Assembly (NCBI GenBank): GCA_002812745.2
Contig: NCSJ02000001.1
Coordinates: 310,001 to 374,000, forward strand
Origin: Scytalidium lignicola
Taxonomy: Eukaryota > Ascomycota > Leotiomycetes
DNA: 64,000 nt
Direction of reading: 5' to 3'
Positions 13,342 to 26,388 of the stretch are shown here, piece after piece; positions within the stretch are counted from its first letter, which is position 1; each line of letters opens with the position of its first letter. Both the position numbers and the translations under genes were made by a program. The notes under the pieces are model-generated. The model saw only the letters and a list, made by a program, of their open reading frames with translations. It searched no databases and was not told where the DNA came from.

Positions 13342-15286
13342 CTAATCAGCCTTCTCCACATGAACGATCTGCTGCTTCTGTTGTTCATCTGGAGAGTTAT
13401 CCTCGTGGTGGATTTGCTTCTCCACCGCCATTGTGGCCTGGTTGGCCAAAGCTTGGTCTTCGAATACTACACACAGGATGATTAGCTCACAAGCCCCATC
13501 TGAACTAAATATGGTATGGAAAAACTTACAGAAAGTCAATTCCTCCAAGGTTCGGCCCGATGTTTCCGGGTACATAAAGTAGACAAAGGTGATCTCAAAA
13601 AGAATCCATACGCAGTAGACAATGAGGTACTTCCAGGAGATGGCGTCGAGAGCAATAGAGTTGACATAGGTTGTGAAGAAGCCCGCCAAACGACCGAACA
13701 ACTGCTCAATGGAAATCCCACGAGCTCTTTCGGCGAACGGGAATAACTCCACAAGGTAGGCTGGAAAAAATGATGTTAGCAAAGCATTCTGCTAAAGGAA
13801 TTTGACTATATATAAAACCACATACTGTATGTAAGAGCATTGTTACCAATGTTGTACGCAGGCGAGTAGAGGAATATGAAGAACAAAGTAAATCCAGATG
13901 CGACTTTGTTCAGCTGCCCACCATTTTCGGTTGACGTGATGCTTTGCTCAAGAGTTATAGTCCATGCCACGTACACAAACAGCATGCTGATGCAAGACGT
14001 CAAGAACATGGTTCTCCGCTTCAATCTCGGGGCAATGAGTGCAGCCAGAGTCCCGTTGACAAGACCCCAACAGTTGTTTCCGATGTTGATGCGATTCTTT
14101 CTGTATGCATCCTTGATGCCCAGAAGGTTTAAAATGGGGCTTAGATAGTAGCTAATGAGCGTATTTCCAGACCATTGCGTGAAAAGCCCCAGCATGGATG
14201 CGATTAAAGTACGGCGGCGCATACCAGGAGTGGCGACCATATCCCACCATGACTGTTTCGCTGCTTCGAGTTCGAGGGAAATTGTAGCTTGGATCTGAGC
14301 CATTTCCGCTTTCACGAAAACAGAGTCCCTATCACCTTCGGCGTGGTATTTCACCAAGATATCGTATGCCTCCTCGTTTCTGTCCTTGCTGATAAGGTAA
14401 CGAGGACTCTCGGGCAAGAAACTAGTATTCATTAGTTATAATAAGAATCCTAAAAGAAAAGGATAACTTACAAAACAGCACTAATCTGGAGAATGGAGGG
14501 AGCCATCTGTAGCAGTGAAGGGATTCTCCACGCCCAATTAGACGTAATTTTACTGGTGCCCAAGGCAATACCAGACGCAACAATTGCGCCAATGAAGTAA
14601 GAAGAGTTAAACAACGAAGTGAGTCTAGCTCGCTCCTTTGGATAACCTAGCTCTCCGATCATTGCGGATCCAGCAACGATGCAAAACACGATACCAAAGC
14701 CAAGAAGCATCCTAGCGATGATGTACATAGCGACTGATTTTCTAGTTAGGTAAAAGTCTCTCATCCTCAGAGCTAGTACTTACTGTGAACTGAAAAACCT
14801 TGAAGCAGAGCCCCAGCTACCATAACCCAGGAGCCGAACATGATGGACCAACGTCTTCCGAAAGCCTGATTAAATGCGCCGATGAATGGTAGACCAACAA
14901 TAGCGCCTAGAGAGTAGCATGCCGACACAAGTCCGAGCGTCTGCGGAGTGAGAGTGTAACCATTTGCCGGGTTAGGATCAGGGCGACCAAAATCTATGAT
15001 CATATTAGTATGTATACATTGCAAAAGTCCCTCCAGAATACTGACATCTGTTCCATGGAGGAATAAACTGCAAAGAGTTGATCATTTGAGAATCAAACCC
15101 AGATGTCATTTCAATGCCCATACACGCGGGAAAGAGCAAGAGATAGAGGCGTCGTAGATTAGGTTTCTTGTACCATGGAACCGGATCTTCCTCCACCATG
15201 CGAGACAGGATGGGATCAGAGAGACCCGTAACACCCACGCCCTTCCCGCCATCCTGGGCAACTGTAGCTGGCCTTCCTTCCATCAT
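13342..15286 (-). CDS. MFS sugar transporter (lactose permease-like)
   Basis: Twelve-helix major facilitator of the sugar porter family, moving mono- or disaccharides across the plasma membrane. The start is ATG 15286 (MMEGRPATVAQDGG...). Several exons carry the family signatures in order: NQAFGRRWSIMFGS between helices 2 and 3, YPKERARLTS after helix 4, LPESPRYLISKDRNEEA in the central loop, and YPETSGRTLEELTF after helix 12. The pieces are separated by short GT-AG introns, with junctions near 15050, 14770, 14430, 13770 and 13470. The C-terminal tail is polar (EKQIHHEDNSPDEQQKQQIV), ending at 13342. The length of about 530 residues is normal. It is tail-to-head with the Fungal_trans_2 regulator, which could in principle control it. 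The exact sugar cannot be read from the sequence. Confidence 0.9.
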
Positions 15287-16817
15287 GAAGCCGTAACAGT
15301 CAGATTAAAAACAGAGAATTATTATCGTCTTAGCGTCGAGGATCCAATTTCAACACCAACTTGACCAGGGTGCTCCAGGAATTGGGACCAGTTCAAATGG
15401 GGCAGATCATGGTCAATATATCTCAACCCCAGTTGAACCCCAGATCGCCGTTTGGAATGGCAAAAACAGTCATTTGCTACCCACAACGTGGGGATGCTAG
15501 GGAATATCCCGTCCAGAGAATGATCAAATTATCACCGCCCCTACCATCCTGCTACCATCTTCCTTTTAGTGGCTCTAGCAGAACGTTGGGGGTTCCAAGC
15601 CTCAAACCCCGCGTTGAAGATTAGCCTGAAGCGTCAACATCCCCAGCGAGAGACGTCTGCCCAGCCGGTAAAAAGGGACGACAAGCCAGCACTCCGCGAA
15701 TTTCTGGATGTTGATGTCCCGCAATAGAGGCGAAAGCGCCAATCAAGAGACGCGCATGAGGAATTGTTATGTCCATTGCGGTTATTTGAATGCGGGATCG
15801 CCAAGCTGAATCAACATTCTAAGTCTTGTCCCCCGAGTTTCGAATCCACATTCAACGAGCCTTTTGGAAAGACGAGCTCTTTCCTCGCATGTCACCGTCA
15901 GCTGCCAAGCACGTGGCGGGTAGAGGAATAATACGAGGTCGCATTCTAGCTCGTAAGTCCGTTCTCATCTGCGTTTTGCAGCTTTGTGCGTTTGTATCAT
16001 CTTGGTACCTGATTTCCCGCGCAGCTGCTGTGTAAATACAAGGTAAACTATAGATAGTTTTTATACATGCCAATACTGTTGGGATTGAGGCTTCACATGT
16101 AGTAGTTGAGTTTGACACGTAATTGGCGTTCGCCAGCGACAGTGAACTACCAATCCTATCTCTTGCTTTCAGTTTAATCACAGAGCGTCATACCAGCAGC
16201 ACGTTAAGCTTATTTTGCATTTTAATATACACGAGGAGATGGCAGATTTCGGCCCGTGGGAACCGACAAAGCCAAGTTATGTTACATTCAGTCCCACTCC
16301 GTTAGGCTAGAACGCCTCAGTTCACCTCCATACCCGTACGAGTGGATCACCCTCAAGACGGTACCAAGACATTAATTACTCCAATGTTGCCACAACTCTG
16401 TCTCAGTTCTTTCTTGTTTTTTATGTCTTTATTTACTACAACATTTCCCCCACCACAACCCCGGGGTCTCTTAGGAATTGCCCCTCCCCGAGATACTTTT
16501 GTGCTCCACTTTCTCAAGAGTTACTTTATAGCATAACTATACCAAGTACACGAAAGAGTCCTCGGTGGAAGATTGAAACCTTTAAGAACAGCTGCTGATG
16601 AAAGTTCTGCACTAAATGAGAGTTTTCACGATTATGAAGCTTTATCTTGTCTTGTCTATAATAAGGAACGTAATACGAAGTAAATAAAAAGTAATGATAC
16701 AAATGGACGAACGTCGAAGAGTGCTAAACCAATCCACGCCCAGCCTTGCTATAGCATTTACGAGAGTCAACATTACTATAGGGTTATCTCAACAACTACT
16801 TAACTTTCAAACCATCT
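15287..16817. other. Intergenic, no supported gene
   Basis: About 1.5 kb between the MFS transporter start and the laccase 3' end. Several short frames on both strands lack recognisable domains. No repeat structure stands out. Confidence 0.5.
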
Positions 16818-19020
16818 CTAAAGACCAGAATCAATTTGGTCAACAACGTGATGACCGCTGTACTCCCACCATTTTCGGCATGTGTGCGCCATGATAGATG
16901 GGATAGATCGTTGAGTAATCTCATCGGGACGCTCCTGTTAGCCAAACATTAGTAAACTTGTCATGGATAGATAGCTTAAGATACGAAAGCCAAGGAAAAT
17001 ACGTACCATAATATTAATGTATAACCCATCGCTAACATGCCAAGCAACATGGCAATGGAAAGGCCACACTCCGGGATTATCTGCTTTAAAATCAAGAACA
17101 ATATAGCTCTCTCCTCCAGGTTCTCCATTTGCTGGGTTTCCCGCATCAATTAGCTGAGTATCTCGTCGCTGGGGATTTTCAGGCCGTGTCAAAGTCCCAT
17201 TGAATTTCCCAGTTCCTTGTGCCACGACCCAGAAATCGTGACCGTGGAGATGCAGTGGGTGAGAGAATGGGGCGATGCTGCTGATAACTAGACGGATTGA
17301 TTTACTATCTCCGAAGTTGTAAACATTCCATTGTGGGTCGTCCGGATAAGAAGTATTACCCAGGTTAGCCAGTAGAAGAAGAGGATGACTGAATTGTGAG
17401 ATCACCAGTCAGTCTTTGGTAATTATTTGAAATACAAAAAAATGTGGGATGCGAGAAACGGTCTGCTTACTTGTAGTTTGCAAGAAAGGATTGGTTATTC
17501 AATTTCCAAACTAGGGCGCCGGTGTCGTTGGCACCGAAACTTATTTCAAGATTTTGGGTGAAGGCTGGCTCGGGTGGAGGGGATTCGCGGTACAAAGGCT
17601 CAGTGAGGCTCAGATCATCGTTGGTGCAGTTGGTGACTGTATATGCCATTGCTGTCGACTGTGGTGTTGAAGAAGTATCCGCCTCCTCGTAGTAAATGGC
17701 AGCCAGTGCGAGGGACTGATTCGTGTGACTGCAGTTAGTGCTGATTTCACTTCTCATCCAGTATGAATCTGTTGGATTTCCGTTGGCTGTCACAAGAACA
17801 TCTGTTCGCTGTCCAACCCCGAGGGTAACAACCTTAGTATCATACGGTTTCAGAGGAATGAAATCATTGGCAATGACCGTCATGGTATGGTTATCGATGG
17901 TGAACTTTTGCAACCCCTCTGCGCCAGAGTTTATCAAGCGTAGTCTGTATGTCTTACCGGAATGGAATTTGAACTTTGATACCCCAGCGTCAGGTGTGCA
18001 ATTGGCGCCATTTTCAACGAGAGAACAGTCGTAGTTCATCTTTCCATTGATGAGATTGTTGTCGGAGTTTGGAACCGTACTCTGACCAGTAATAGCTTCA
18101 ACAATTGGAAAATAAGGAGTGTGGAAATAATCATTCTAGAAATTGTTAGTGGCGCTTTCATTGTGCTTCCACAATAACTTACTATCATGACTGGTCCAAG
18201 ATCATAATCATACTCAGCATGACGAGGGCCGTAGATAACCATAGGACCAAATAACCCATCAGCGTACTGAGCACTGTAATGTGAGTGATACCAGCCAGTG
18301 CCATAAGTATCTGCTCTGAACGAATATGTAAAGGTTGCATTTGGTGCAATAGGACATTGTGAAACTGATTAAAAAATTTAGCAAGTAGTATAGATAGAGA
18401 TAATTGGTAGAGTAGAATTACCTGATGGTACACCATCAAACCATGGTGTCTCCCTTTGAAAAAGCCCATGCCAATGCAGTGACGTTCCTTCATCTGGCCC
18501 ACTGATTTTATTTGTCACAGTAACCTACTCAGAATCAGCACTGTATAAGCCGCTATTCACGAACCCTGGGTCTATCTCACCTGAATAATATCACCCCAGT
18601 TTGCCTCTATCACCGGTCCCGGATATTGTCCGTTGATGAGGAGAGAACTTTTGTTGACTCCATCTGGAGACAAGTATCCACGAGCAATTTCCCATTCATA
18701 TGGTCGAATAACGCCAGTGTTTGGCACATCTCTTGAACAAGTACACTCTGCTGAGCGAGCTCCCCAGGGATACCCATGTGGTAAAGGCTTTCTCACGCGT
18801 TAGAAAAATTTTCCAGTGAAAACGAGGATTCCATACGTTATCTGTCAAGAAATCAGGAAGGAATGGCGCTTGAAGAGTCCCTAAGATAGATGCTCCTAAA
18901 AAAATATTATTAGAAACTTGTAGTTGATATGATTTTCATTTATTACACACCATTTGTGATGCTTTGAGGAAGACTTGCTATCAAGTTTGCGGCGCCGAGA
19001 ATTGAAGGAATGAGTGTCAT
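16818..19020 (-). CDS. Secreted laccase (multicopper oxidase)
   Basis: Ascomycete laccase (benzenediol:oxygen oxidoreductase), oxidising phenolics outside the cell. It starts at ATG 19020 with a signal-like segment [17 protein letters not shown]. All four copper motifs are visible: [10 protein letters not shown] (L1), [19 protein letters not shown] (L2), [12 protein letters not shown] (L3) and [14 protein letters not shown] (L4), with Leu at the axial type-1 position. After several short introns the final exon reads [10 protein letters not shown]... and ends exactly in DSGL at TAG 16818, the C-terminal plug typical of ascomycete laccases. Several N-x-S/T sites (NCS, NQS, NDT) fit glycosylation. 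A TATA box lies about 105 bp upstream. Likely roles are lignin or phenol oxidation, pigment formation or detoxification; the sequence does not choose between them. Confidence 0.93.
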
Positions 19021-19124
19021 GATAACGAATCAACAAAAGTCGAAACAAAACAAGGAAATGAAAGGTTTATACTCAATAATTCAAGTCTGGTCTGTAGAAA
19101 TATTCTTGGAGAAAAGGACTGAAC

Positions 19125-19132
19125 ATTATATA
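19125..19132 (-). promoter_or_regulatory. TATA box of the laccase gene
   Basis: TATATAAT read on the minus strand, about 105 bp upstream of the laccase ATG at 19020, a normal distance for fungal core promoters. Confidence 0.5.
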
Positions 19133-19958
19133 GAGATATACCCACGTCAGCTGAAGTTTTACACTGTGTCCCTTGCATTTTGAACCCTGATGCGCAGCAA
19201 AATGGTATATTAGAAATTGAACCCTTACGAATTACAGGCATGCCGGAATTGATAAAGTGGAAATTTTCACTTTCTCACCGCAGACATTCCTGCAATTAGA
19301 GAGAAGTTGATATAAAAGTCTAATTTCGTGATGGTCTATGGTCTGTGTTCGGAATGATTTCCTAATCAGGATANTTTTTTTCTTTCGCAGATCTTATTAA
19401 TACGCAAACCAATTAACCCAATTGCTACTAAAAGGGCAGAATATGACACAAATATGCTCCTAGATCAAAACTTTAAAAATTATACATATCTAGTAGACGT
19501 TAAATCTCTATTTATCACAATATAAAAACTGCTGTAGGCTTACAAATGGTGGGGCATATCAATCTTTCACAAATAGATGCCTTCGGAGACATATTAGTGG
19601 TCTAACTACGGAAATCAATACTTCTGATAATTATTTGAGGAGTAAATCATAAACCTGAATCTAAGAACTTGATATAGCACTAGAAGAATAAAGAAAGAGT
19701 TAAAACTTTCGCCTCCCGTTCACTTCTCATACTTCGAAAATTAAATTNAAAAAGCGTTAGCAGAACACACAATTCTATGTCGCACAATATTCTAAATAAC
19801 GTATACTAGCTAATGAATACAAATAGACCTTCATTATCCAGAAACTTTTGCTAAAATCTAATGCATCTTAACCAAAAATTATAATCTCCAGATATCCATC
19901 TCTTGTATCTCTCACTATAGCTACAGCAATCCAGACAAAGTTATTGCCACTCCACGGT
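19133..19958. other. Intergenic
   Basis: AT-rich spacer between the laccase promoter and the RTA1 gene's 3' end. It contains two single-N positions (19374 and 19748) beside T and A runs. No gene is seen. Confidence 0.5.
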
Positions 19959-21048
19959 TCAACGAGCGTACGCTGTTTCTTGAGCCATTAGTGATACTCC
20001 TTCCTTGCCAGCCTCTACACCAGGCACGGGATGATATTTGAGATCATTGAATTTGTTTTGGAATCCAAATCCAGGATGGAAAAAGATGAGAACAAAGACA
20101 GCGATGATGATCATACTAGACAAACCAAATTAGCCAAGGGAAAATTTTTCTAGCAGGAATAAAGTAGCGTACCAAGATTCGAGGACAATGAAAGGAATTT
20201 CCTCTCTCATCAGAGAATTATCCCAACCTTTACCCAGCTCAATGACCCTGTACACGCATCTGATAAAGATTGTAATGAAGGATATAGCTAAAGCCCATAG
20301 AAAACCGCGAAACCTTGTGCTTTCCCGAAGTTTGCTGTAGGTGGCCGTCTTCCATGATGGGTATCTACGCACACGTAGTGCAAAGTCGATACATGCTGTG
20401 GCGAAGAAGAGAAGAGAAACAATCTGAATGATTAGACCAGCCAGCATCAAGTGATTGCCCAGATCCATAGTTGTTGGTTTTGTTGCTGCAGACGCGACTC
20501 CTCCGCCTGCACCTTGTAACGAAAGAGAGATAATGTCGCAGGTTATGAAGAAGCGGGTATACCAGACGGGGTTAACGCGAGAGATGCCCTCGCCATATGC
20601 TATAACGCTATTGAATGTCAGGTAATCACTGTTGTCGCTAGATATATATAGAACTCACATTCTTGATAGACACAGATACAAACCAGCTGAGTAGAACGCG
20701 GGAGCGGTAGTCAGGCAAACAATCTGGATAAGAAATCTATTTTAGGTTAACAAATCTGTAGGAAATTTAGAGTATCGCTTGGTGGAAGACTGACGTGCTG
20801 AGTCTGTAAGGATTATTATGCATGAGTATGCGTCCCAGGTATCCTACCACTTCAGAACTCGAGCCCAGAAACATCGCAATCATAAAACTCCAAGTCTTGT
20901 GTTTCCAACCTAATACAGTATGACCGAGTAATGAAGCACCAAACAATCCCATAAAAATAACGCTAGCAGCGATATTAGGCGGATAGCCCAAACTGGAGCC
21001 ATCAGCAGGACAGCCAGGGCCAATTTCTTCGCAGGTCATGCTCGCCAT
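19959..21048 (-). CDS. RTA1-family seven-helix membrane protein
   Basis: RTA1-like protein, a fungal seven-transmembrane family linked to lipid movement and resistance to toxic compounds such as 7-aminocholesterol. The start is ATG 21048 (MASMTCEEIGPGCPADGSSL). The helices carry family hallmarks: KHKTWSFMIAMFLGSSSEVV followed by GYLGR, then WYTRFFITCDIISLSLQGAG followed by GG, and the FRGFLWALAISFITIFIRCV segment leading to YRVIELGKGW. Short introns split the gene, and the last exon ends GVSLMAQETAYAR at TGA 19959. The length of about 300 residues is typical. The gene is divergent from the Zn2Cys6 regulator at 21988 across about 940 bp, so co-regulation is possible but not shown. Confidence 0.9.
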
Positions 21049-21987
21049 AGCGGATGGGTTTCTAAAAATAAAATGATAGGTTGAAATAGTACTAGAACTA
21101 GAGATTTGAAAGATGAAATTGAATGGAGAACAAAGAATAGAAGAAGAATGAGATTAAGGGGTTAGTATATCGAGAACAGCACATGCTGATATATTTATTC
21201 CAAGCTTTACACTTTTAGTCTATTGCTTAGTTACCATAACGGGTGGCATCTAAACCTGCGCTGAGCTGAGCCACTTTGTTCCTGAAGCTGACCGCAAAAA
21301 ATCCCCATTTGGTCACTTTGATACATCCCATCAGAGCAAGATAATAATGTGCCAGGGGTAGTCTTTCGTATTTTTATTACCAAAGATTGTCATTGGAGAA
21401 CGGCAAGAGCACAGCAATTGCCGTTGGTAAGCTTAAATTTGGGTTCTCGGACGCAGCCGTAACTTTAGAGTGCAACTAGTCCTGCTTAATGCTAACATTA
21501 GGCGTTCCTAAGGAAATTAGAGTGAAAAGGAGTTCCACAGCCGCAGGGCTGAGATGGAGGTGGCAAGCAGCAAGAGGCCGATGATGGGCGGGGTGATGAC
21601 TAAGTCAACCAATCTCGTGCAATCGGAAATCGCGACCGTGATCACGTGATCAGTTTCTCGTCAGCACTAGACCCCTCCTTTCCGCTTTGGGAAATCTTTG
21701 CGGCCGGGGTATATATGAGTTCGGCCGTATATTGTCGACAGCTTCCTACAAACGTTGAAATTCTTGCATTCACACATGTCATAGCTGAAATTGTACAAAG
21801 GCTTTAGGAGAAATATACGGACTTATCAACAATGCCTGTCTAGGCTCTTAAGTATTAGAGCCTGTAGGAGGTACTTTTCAGAGCCTAAATTAACTCTCAT
21901 TCAGGAAAGTTTTCCTGCCGCATATCATCATATTCCTCTCAAGCTGCAGATAAGGCTTTTGTTTTATTGGAGTTCTTCTCTATCAAA
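21049..21987. other. Divergent promoter, RTA1 / Zn2Cys6 genes
   Basis: Shared upstream region of the divergent RTA1 and Zn2Cys6 genes. A TATA-like string (ggtatatatg) near 21707 lies about 280 bp before the regulator's ATG. The block at about 21590-21700 is noticeably more GC-rich than its flanks. Confidence 0.45.
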
Positions 21988-23631
21988 ATGGGTCGTCACG
22001 TCGGTCGTAGTAGAGCTTGCAGCACATGTAAGCAGCGAAAGTTAAAGGTGTGGTCTAAGTGGCCCCCTGCTTCTCTCTACCAACTGCAGAAAACCTAATT
22101 ATGGGAAGCAGTGTGACGAAACCGTTCCTGAATGCTACCAATGCATTAGCTCCGGCAAGAAGTGCCCTGGCCCATTACAAGGCACTCTATTTGTTGACAT
22201 GTCTGAACCTGTGAGACTGAGGGTGGCGGACACAAAAACTGGAAAGGGGGGGAGACGGAACAAGCCACAGCCAATTTTGTATGCAACAAATGGACCAGCG
22301 GCTAATGCCAGTGCTACCATGGAACTGGTGGCCAAGGAGGCCAAGTCTATTGATAATTTGAGGCTTCCAACGGTCTACCAACCAGAAAAAAGTGGCATAT
22401 TCCAACAATTGTATCTTGCGCATTTTATTTCCTCACACGACACTGAATACCAGCCATGGGTCTCAAAGTTGCCACATATACTTTCCCTGTCCGCTTCATT
22501 AGACCGACCCGAAGTGTATGCCATCAGAGCAACTACTATGGCATTCTATGGACGGTTAACAGCCGATGAACTGCTCCAGATAGAGGCATCGAAGTGGTAT
22601 TCCGAAGGACTCAAAGCTCAACGACAGAGTTTACCTCTCACAGTTAACAATCATGGAGATGAATCATACACTCAAGGGGCAGTATGTTCTGCCATAATGT
22701 TCTCTCTTTTCGAGACCGTAATATGCACTGATCCAATGGGATGGATACATCACTATGATGCAGCGGGGAAGATGCTTGAGATAGTGGGACCTGAAAATTG
22801 CCAGACTGGACTGATGCATATGCTCTTCCATCCTATAAGGCTTTCGTCCGTGAGGTTCCCCTTTTTTATTTGCAACCCTCCGTTAGCTATGTAGATTCTG
22901 CTAACCAAATATGCACATAGTTTATAATAGCCCTAACAAGAGATGTCCCATCGGTCTTTGCGTCAGAACGCTGGTGCACTGTTCCATTCCTCCTCCACCC
23001 GAAGACCCCATATGATAGGCTTGTCGATTTACTCCTCCAATTACCAGGCTACTTACCGATACGAAACGCAATGAGATCACTACAAAAGGATGACCCGGTT
23101 AAATCAGACGCTTTGGCACGATGTCTCACCAACTCAGTCCAACACCTATTGTCCCAATTGGATGATCTCTGGCAAGAACAGATGCCTCAGATAGATCCAG
23201 ACTACGATGTGCGCTTCAAAGCTCTCTCTTCGCATGTATTGAATCCACACACCAGCAATCAACCTCTTCCTTATACAACCCCTTTTCAAAACTCCACCAA
23301 CGCATATTTTGCATCCATGTATGACGCCGGTAACATCATTGCGCTGGGGTGCTTAGCAGCTGCGTCACCAACACCTCAGATATACAAGGATAAGATGATT
23401 GTACACGGTGCATCAATATTAAATTCAGCTGGATATCATCAGTCCCAGGGATGCTACAATGGGGGTTCGTTCTCTATGATATTCCCCGTCAAACTGGTTT
23501 GTTTGTTGTCGCCGTCTGAAGCGCTAAGAGCCATGGCTCAGAAATCGCTGTTGATATGGGGTTCGGGTAGAGGGTTACTTGATATTGTTGAGATTGGTGA
23601 GCCGTCATTCTTAGACCGCAGTCATGGATAA
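21988..23631 (+). CDS. Zn2Cys6 transcription factor
   Basis: Binuclear zinc-cluster DNA-binding regulator. Exon 1 starts at ATG 21988 and reads MGRHVGRSRACSTCKQRKLK. A 64-bp intron (22048-22111) splits the cluster, and exon 2 continues CDETVPECYQCISSGKKC, so all six zinc cysteines are present with the usual spacing. The short N-terminus before the first Cys is normal for the family. A long helical regulatory region follows, with another intron after FHPIRLSS (ending ...cacatag just before 22921). The C-terminus is at TAA... 23629-23631 after SFLDRSHG. The predicted protein is about 500 residues. It is divergent from the RTA1 gene. Targets cannot be read from the sequence. Confidence 0.88.
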
Positions 23632-25373
23632 ATTTTTAAGAAGAGGATATGAGTGTATGGAAGAATAGCTTTATGGAGAAGTGCAAAATAATGTAGTCAT
23701 ACCCCTTGTTGAATTGCTTCTGGAAAGATTCGGTGTCACTTGAAATGGTTCTAAATTGAAGGAGTAACTGAAGGGCCTTATATACATACCATAGCGGTGA
23801 ATGTGGCAATTGTCATAGGCAATAACAGTGCAATTGATAACCCTATGGTTCACCGTATAATGGAAGTAGTACATCAACTAGATACGGCAATTTATGACGA
23901 AATCTTATTTTACTTATCGTATGGTCGAGAATCTGTGTAAACGAATAATTCAGATAGTTAGTTTTACAAACTAGGACTAATGCGTGGGAACATTTTGAGA
24001 TATTGTAACATGCTTTTGATGTCACCTGGAGCATGTATTTTAATTCTAGTTCATTCGCCAATCAACCCATAAGCAATGGGGCCGGCCGTATCGGCAAAAA
24101 TGTGTGGACTTAAGTAAACAAGGAGTGGGTTTACGTTTGGCCTATATTGTGATTAAATTCTCTTGTGCATTTTAATATGCTTAACATGAATCCTTTATTA
24201 TCGTTTAATTGAAACTGCTGTAATTTATCGGAGCTTTGTAGTAAAAAAATGCAAGGTTGGGGTGGTCATAAAGGATTACAATAATTATACGGAGTACACT
24301 AAATTTAAATATTATAATGATAGTGTATCGTAGGGGATAAGAGTGGAAATGAGGTTTTCTACCGTACAGATGCTTTCATTGGATTACTTGAGACCGTAGC
24401 CAATACCAGCAAATTGATATAGATTTATATCACAAAAGGAGGTAAAAATGTATAAGAAGTGAGTATACTTGTTTAGTTTGTAGAAGGGGGAGATTGTATT
24501 GCTGACGATCAAGCCGTTTAGGAAGCTGCTGCTCCCAGTGGTGCGTAAACATCTTACAAGCGTACACTTGAGTGTACATTTGATAAGCTGGATGCACTTG
24601 AGGGTATGATGGCTTACGACCGCTCATACTCAGTCATGCAATGGAACCTGAATCACAGACTCTTTGGTGACAATTTAGATGAATACGAAGTAGGTTTAAG
24701 GATTCTCTAGATTACTTTTTGTAATCTATAGCCTTCAGTATTTACAACACTTACACAGCACTTATAACTGGGTACATGACTACTACTACCTCGTGTAACG
24801 GTATTTAATTAACGGATATAGTCTTACACAAATCTATGTATCTCCGATTAAGAAGATCGATCTCCGTGTAATTACAACCATAGCTCCGGTTCCGAATTAT
24901 ACCCATTGCTGGATTGTTGTGGCGCAACGCCTGAATGCGGGGAAACAAGGTGCTATACTCAGATTCGACATACCCTTATATACAATATATCGTCAGTGAA
25001 GTGTATACAAATTCCACACCCTTATAATTTGTAGACGTGGGAGCCGTTAAAGCCTAGGGTATCTCTGCTAGAACTAGATAGAAACTTCTAGTGGTAAATC
25101 ATAGAATTACAACCTTGATTGGTTACTTTTAATGTAAATACGTCTAGTATTAATAGTTCTACTTTTACAATATGTAAGGTCCCACCTGGACCACAGTATA
25201 TATACGTATATATAGAGGTGTTTCTGCAAAAAATTTCCTTCTTGTGAAGGAACGCAAATCACTGCCATAGTGTCCATCTTCACATAAGACTCTTGTTTCC
25301 CACAGTATTTTGTTGAATCCCGACTACAATTACCTCCGTGGCCACACATATCTCTCTTCAAACCTTCTACAGA
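23632..25373. other. Intergenic, AT-rich, no supported gene
   Basis: About 1.7 kb of AT-rich DNA. Small frames on the minus strand have no recognisable content. No clear transposon ends were found. Confidence 0.5.
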
Positions 25374-26388
25374 ATGTATCAGTTGAAAGTTATTCTCTTC
25401 CTCGCCACAACGTTGGCTGGGTTAGCTCATGGTGCAGGTAGTGAACGATCTAACACGAAATATTTTGTTCTTTACTCACATCTCATTAGCCAAACTCAAT
25501 ACACCAGGTTCTATAATCGACCCTCGTACACGATACCCAACGAACGTTACTTTGCCGACACAAGCATGGCCAGGACTCCAAAGTAACTGGAAGGTCACAC
25601 CAATAGACTCTGGCGAGACATCATATGTTGGAACTGGACGTCTGAAAGGTAGAAAGGCATTGATTACAGGAGGAGATTCTGGCATTGGAAGAGCAGTTGC
25701 AATTGCTTTTGCTCGAGAAGGGGCCGATGTGGCCTTCAACTATCTTGAGGAGGAAGACTCTGATGCGCAAGTAACCATACATTATGTCAAGGAGGCGGGA
25801 AGGCGAGTCTTTCCAATTCCAGGAGATCTCCGTAACGAATCCTTCTGCGTGCACCTGGTGCAACAAGCCCATAAAAGCCTTGATGGTATCGATATCTTCG
25901 TCAGCCATGCCGGATACTCTATGGAAGCATCATACATTGGCAACCACGCAACCGATACATTTAATCAGACAATCCAAACCAACATTTATGCCCCATTTTT
26001 CCTCACCAGAGCGATTGTACCTCTGCTCCAACCAGGTTCGGCAATAATATTCACATCATCAGACACAGCCGTAGCTGGAAATGAAATGCTCGTCGACTAT
26101 GCCGCGTCAAAGGCTTACCTAGCCACCTTCAGCAGGGGTCTTGCACGCCAGCTGTGGCCATATGGAATTCGTGTCAATGCTGTAGCTCCAGGGCCTACAA
26201 TGACAAATTTCCTTACTTCACAAGGCGAGACAACGGAAAGTATCAAGGCTTTACTTCCTGGTCTTGTCACGGGTCGCTTGGAGCAGCCTGTTGAGTTGGC
26301 TCCTATTTATGTGGATTTGGCTGAGGATGTAAGTAGTTACACAAGTGGAAGCGTGTACGGAGCAAGTGGACCAAGTGGCGCGTTTTAA
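25374..26388 (+). CDS. Short-chain dehydrogenase with signal peptide
   Basis: Classical/extended SDR, NAD(P)-dependent oxidoreductase similar in layout to bacterial YghA/YhdF proteins. Exon 1 (25374-25437) encodes MYQLKVILFLATTLAGLAHG, a clean signal peptide; a 52-bp intron (25438-25489) joins it to AKLNTPGSIIDPRTRYP. The Rossmann signature is ALITGGDSGIGRAVA, the active-site motif is DYAASKAYLATFSRG (Tyr and Lys of YxxxK), and the PG motif is VNAVAPGPTMTNFL. The C-terminus GSVYGASGPSGAF lacks nothing obvious. The length of about 320 residues fits. The signal peptide is unusual for this normally cytosolic enzyme class. The substrate is unknown. Confidence 0.9.

Noticed and set aside
10717..19020. 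Regulator, sugar transporter and laccase as a metabolic cluster
   Set aside because: Spacing is wide, there is no backbone synthase, and nothing ties the three together beyond proximity.
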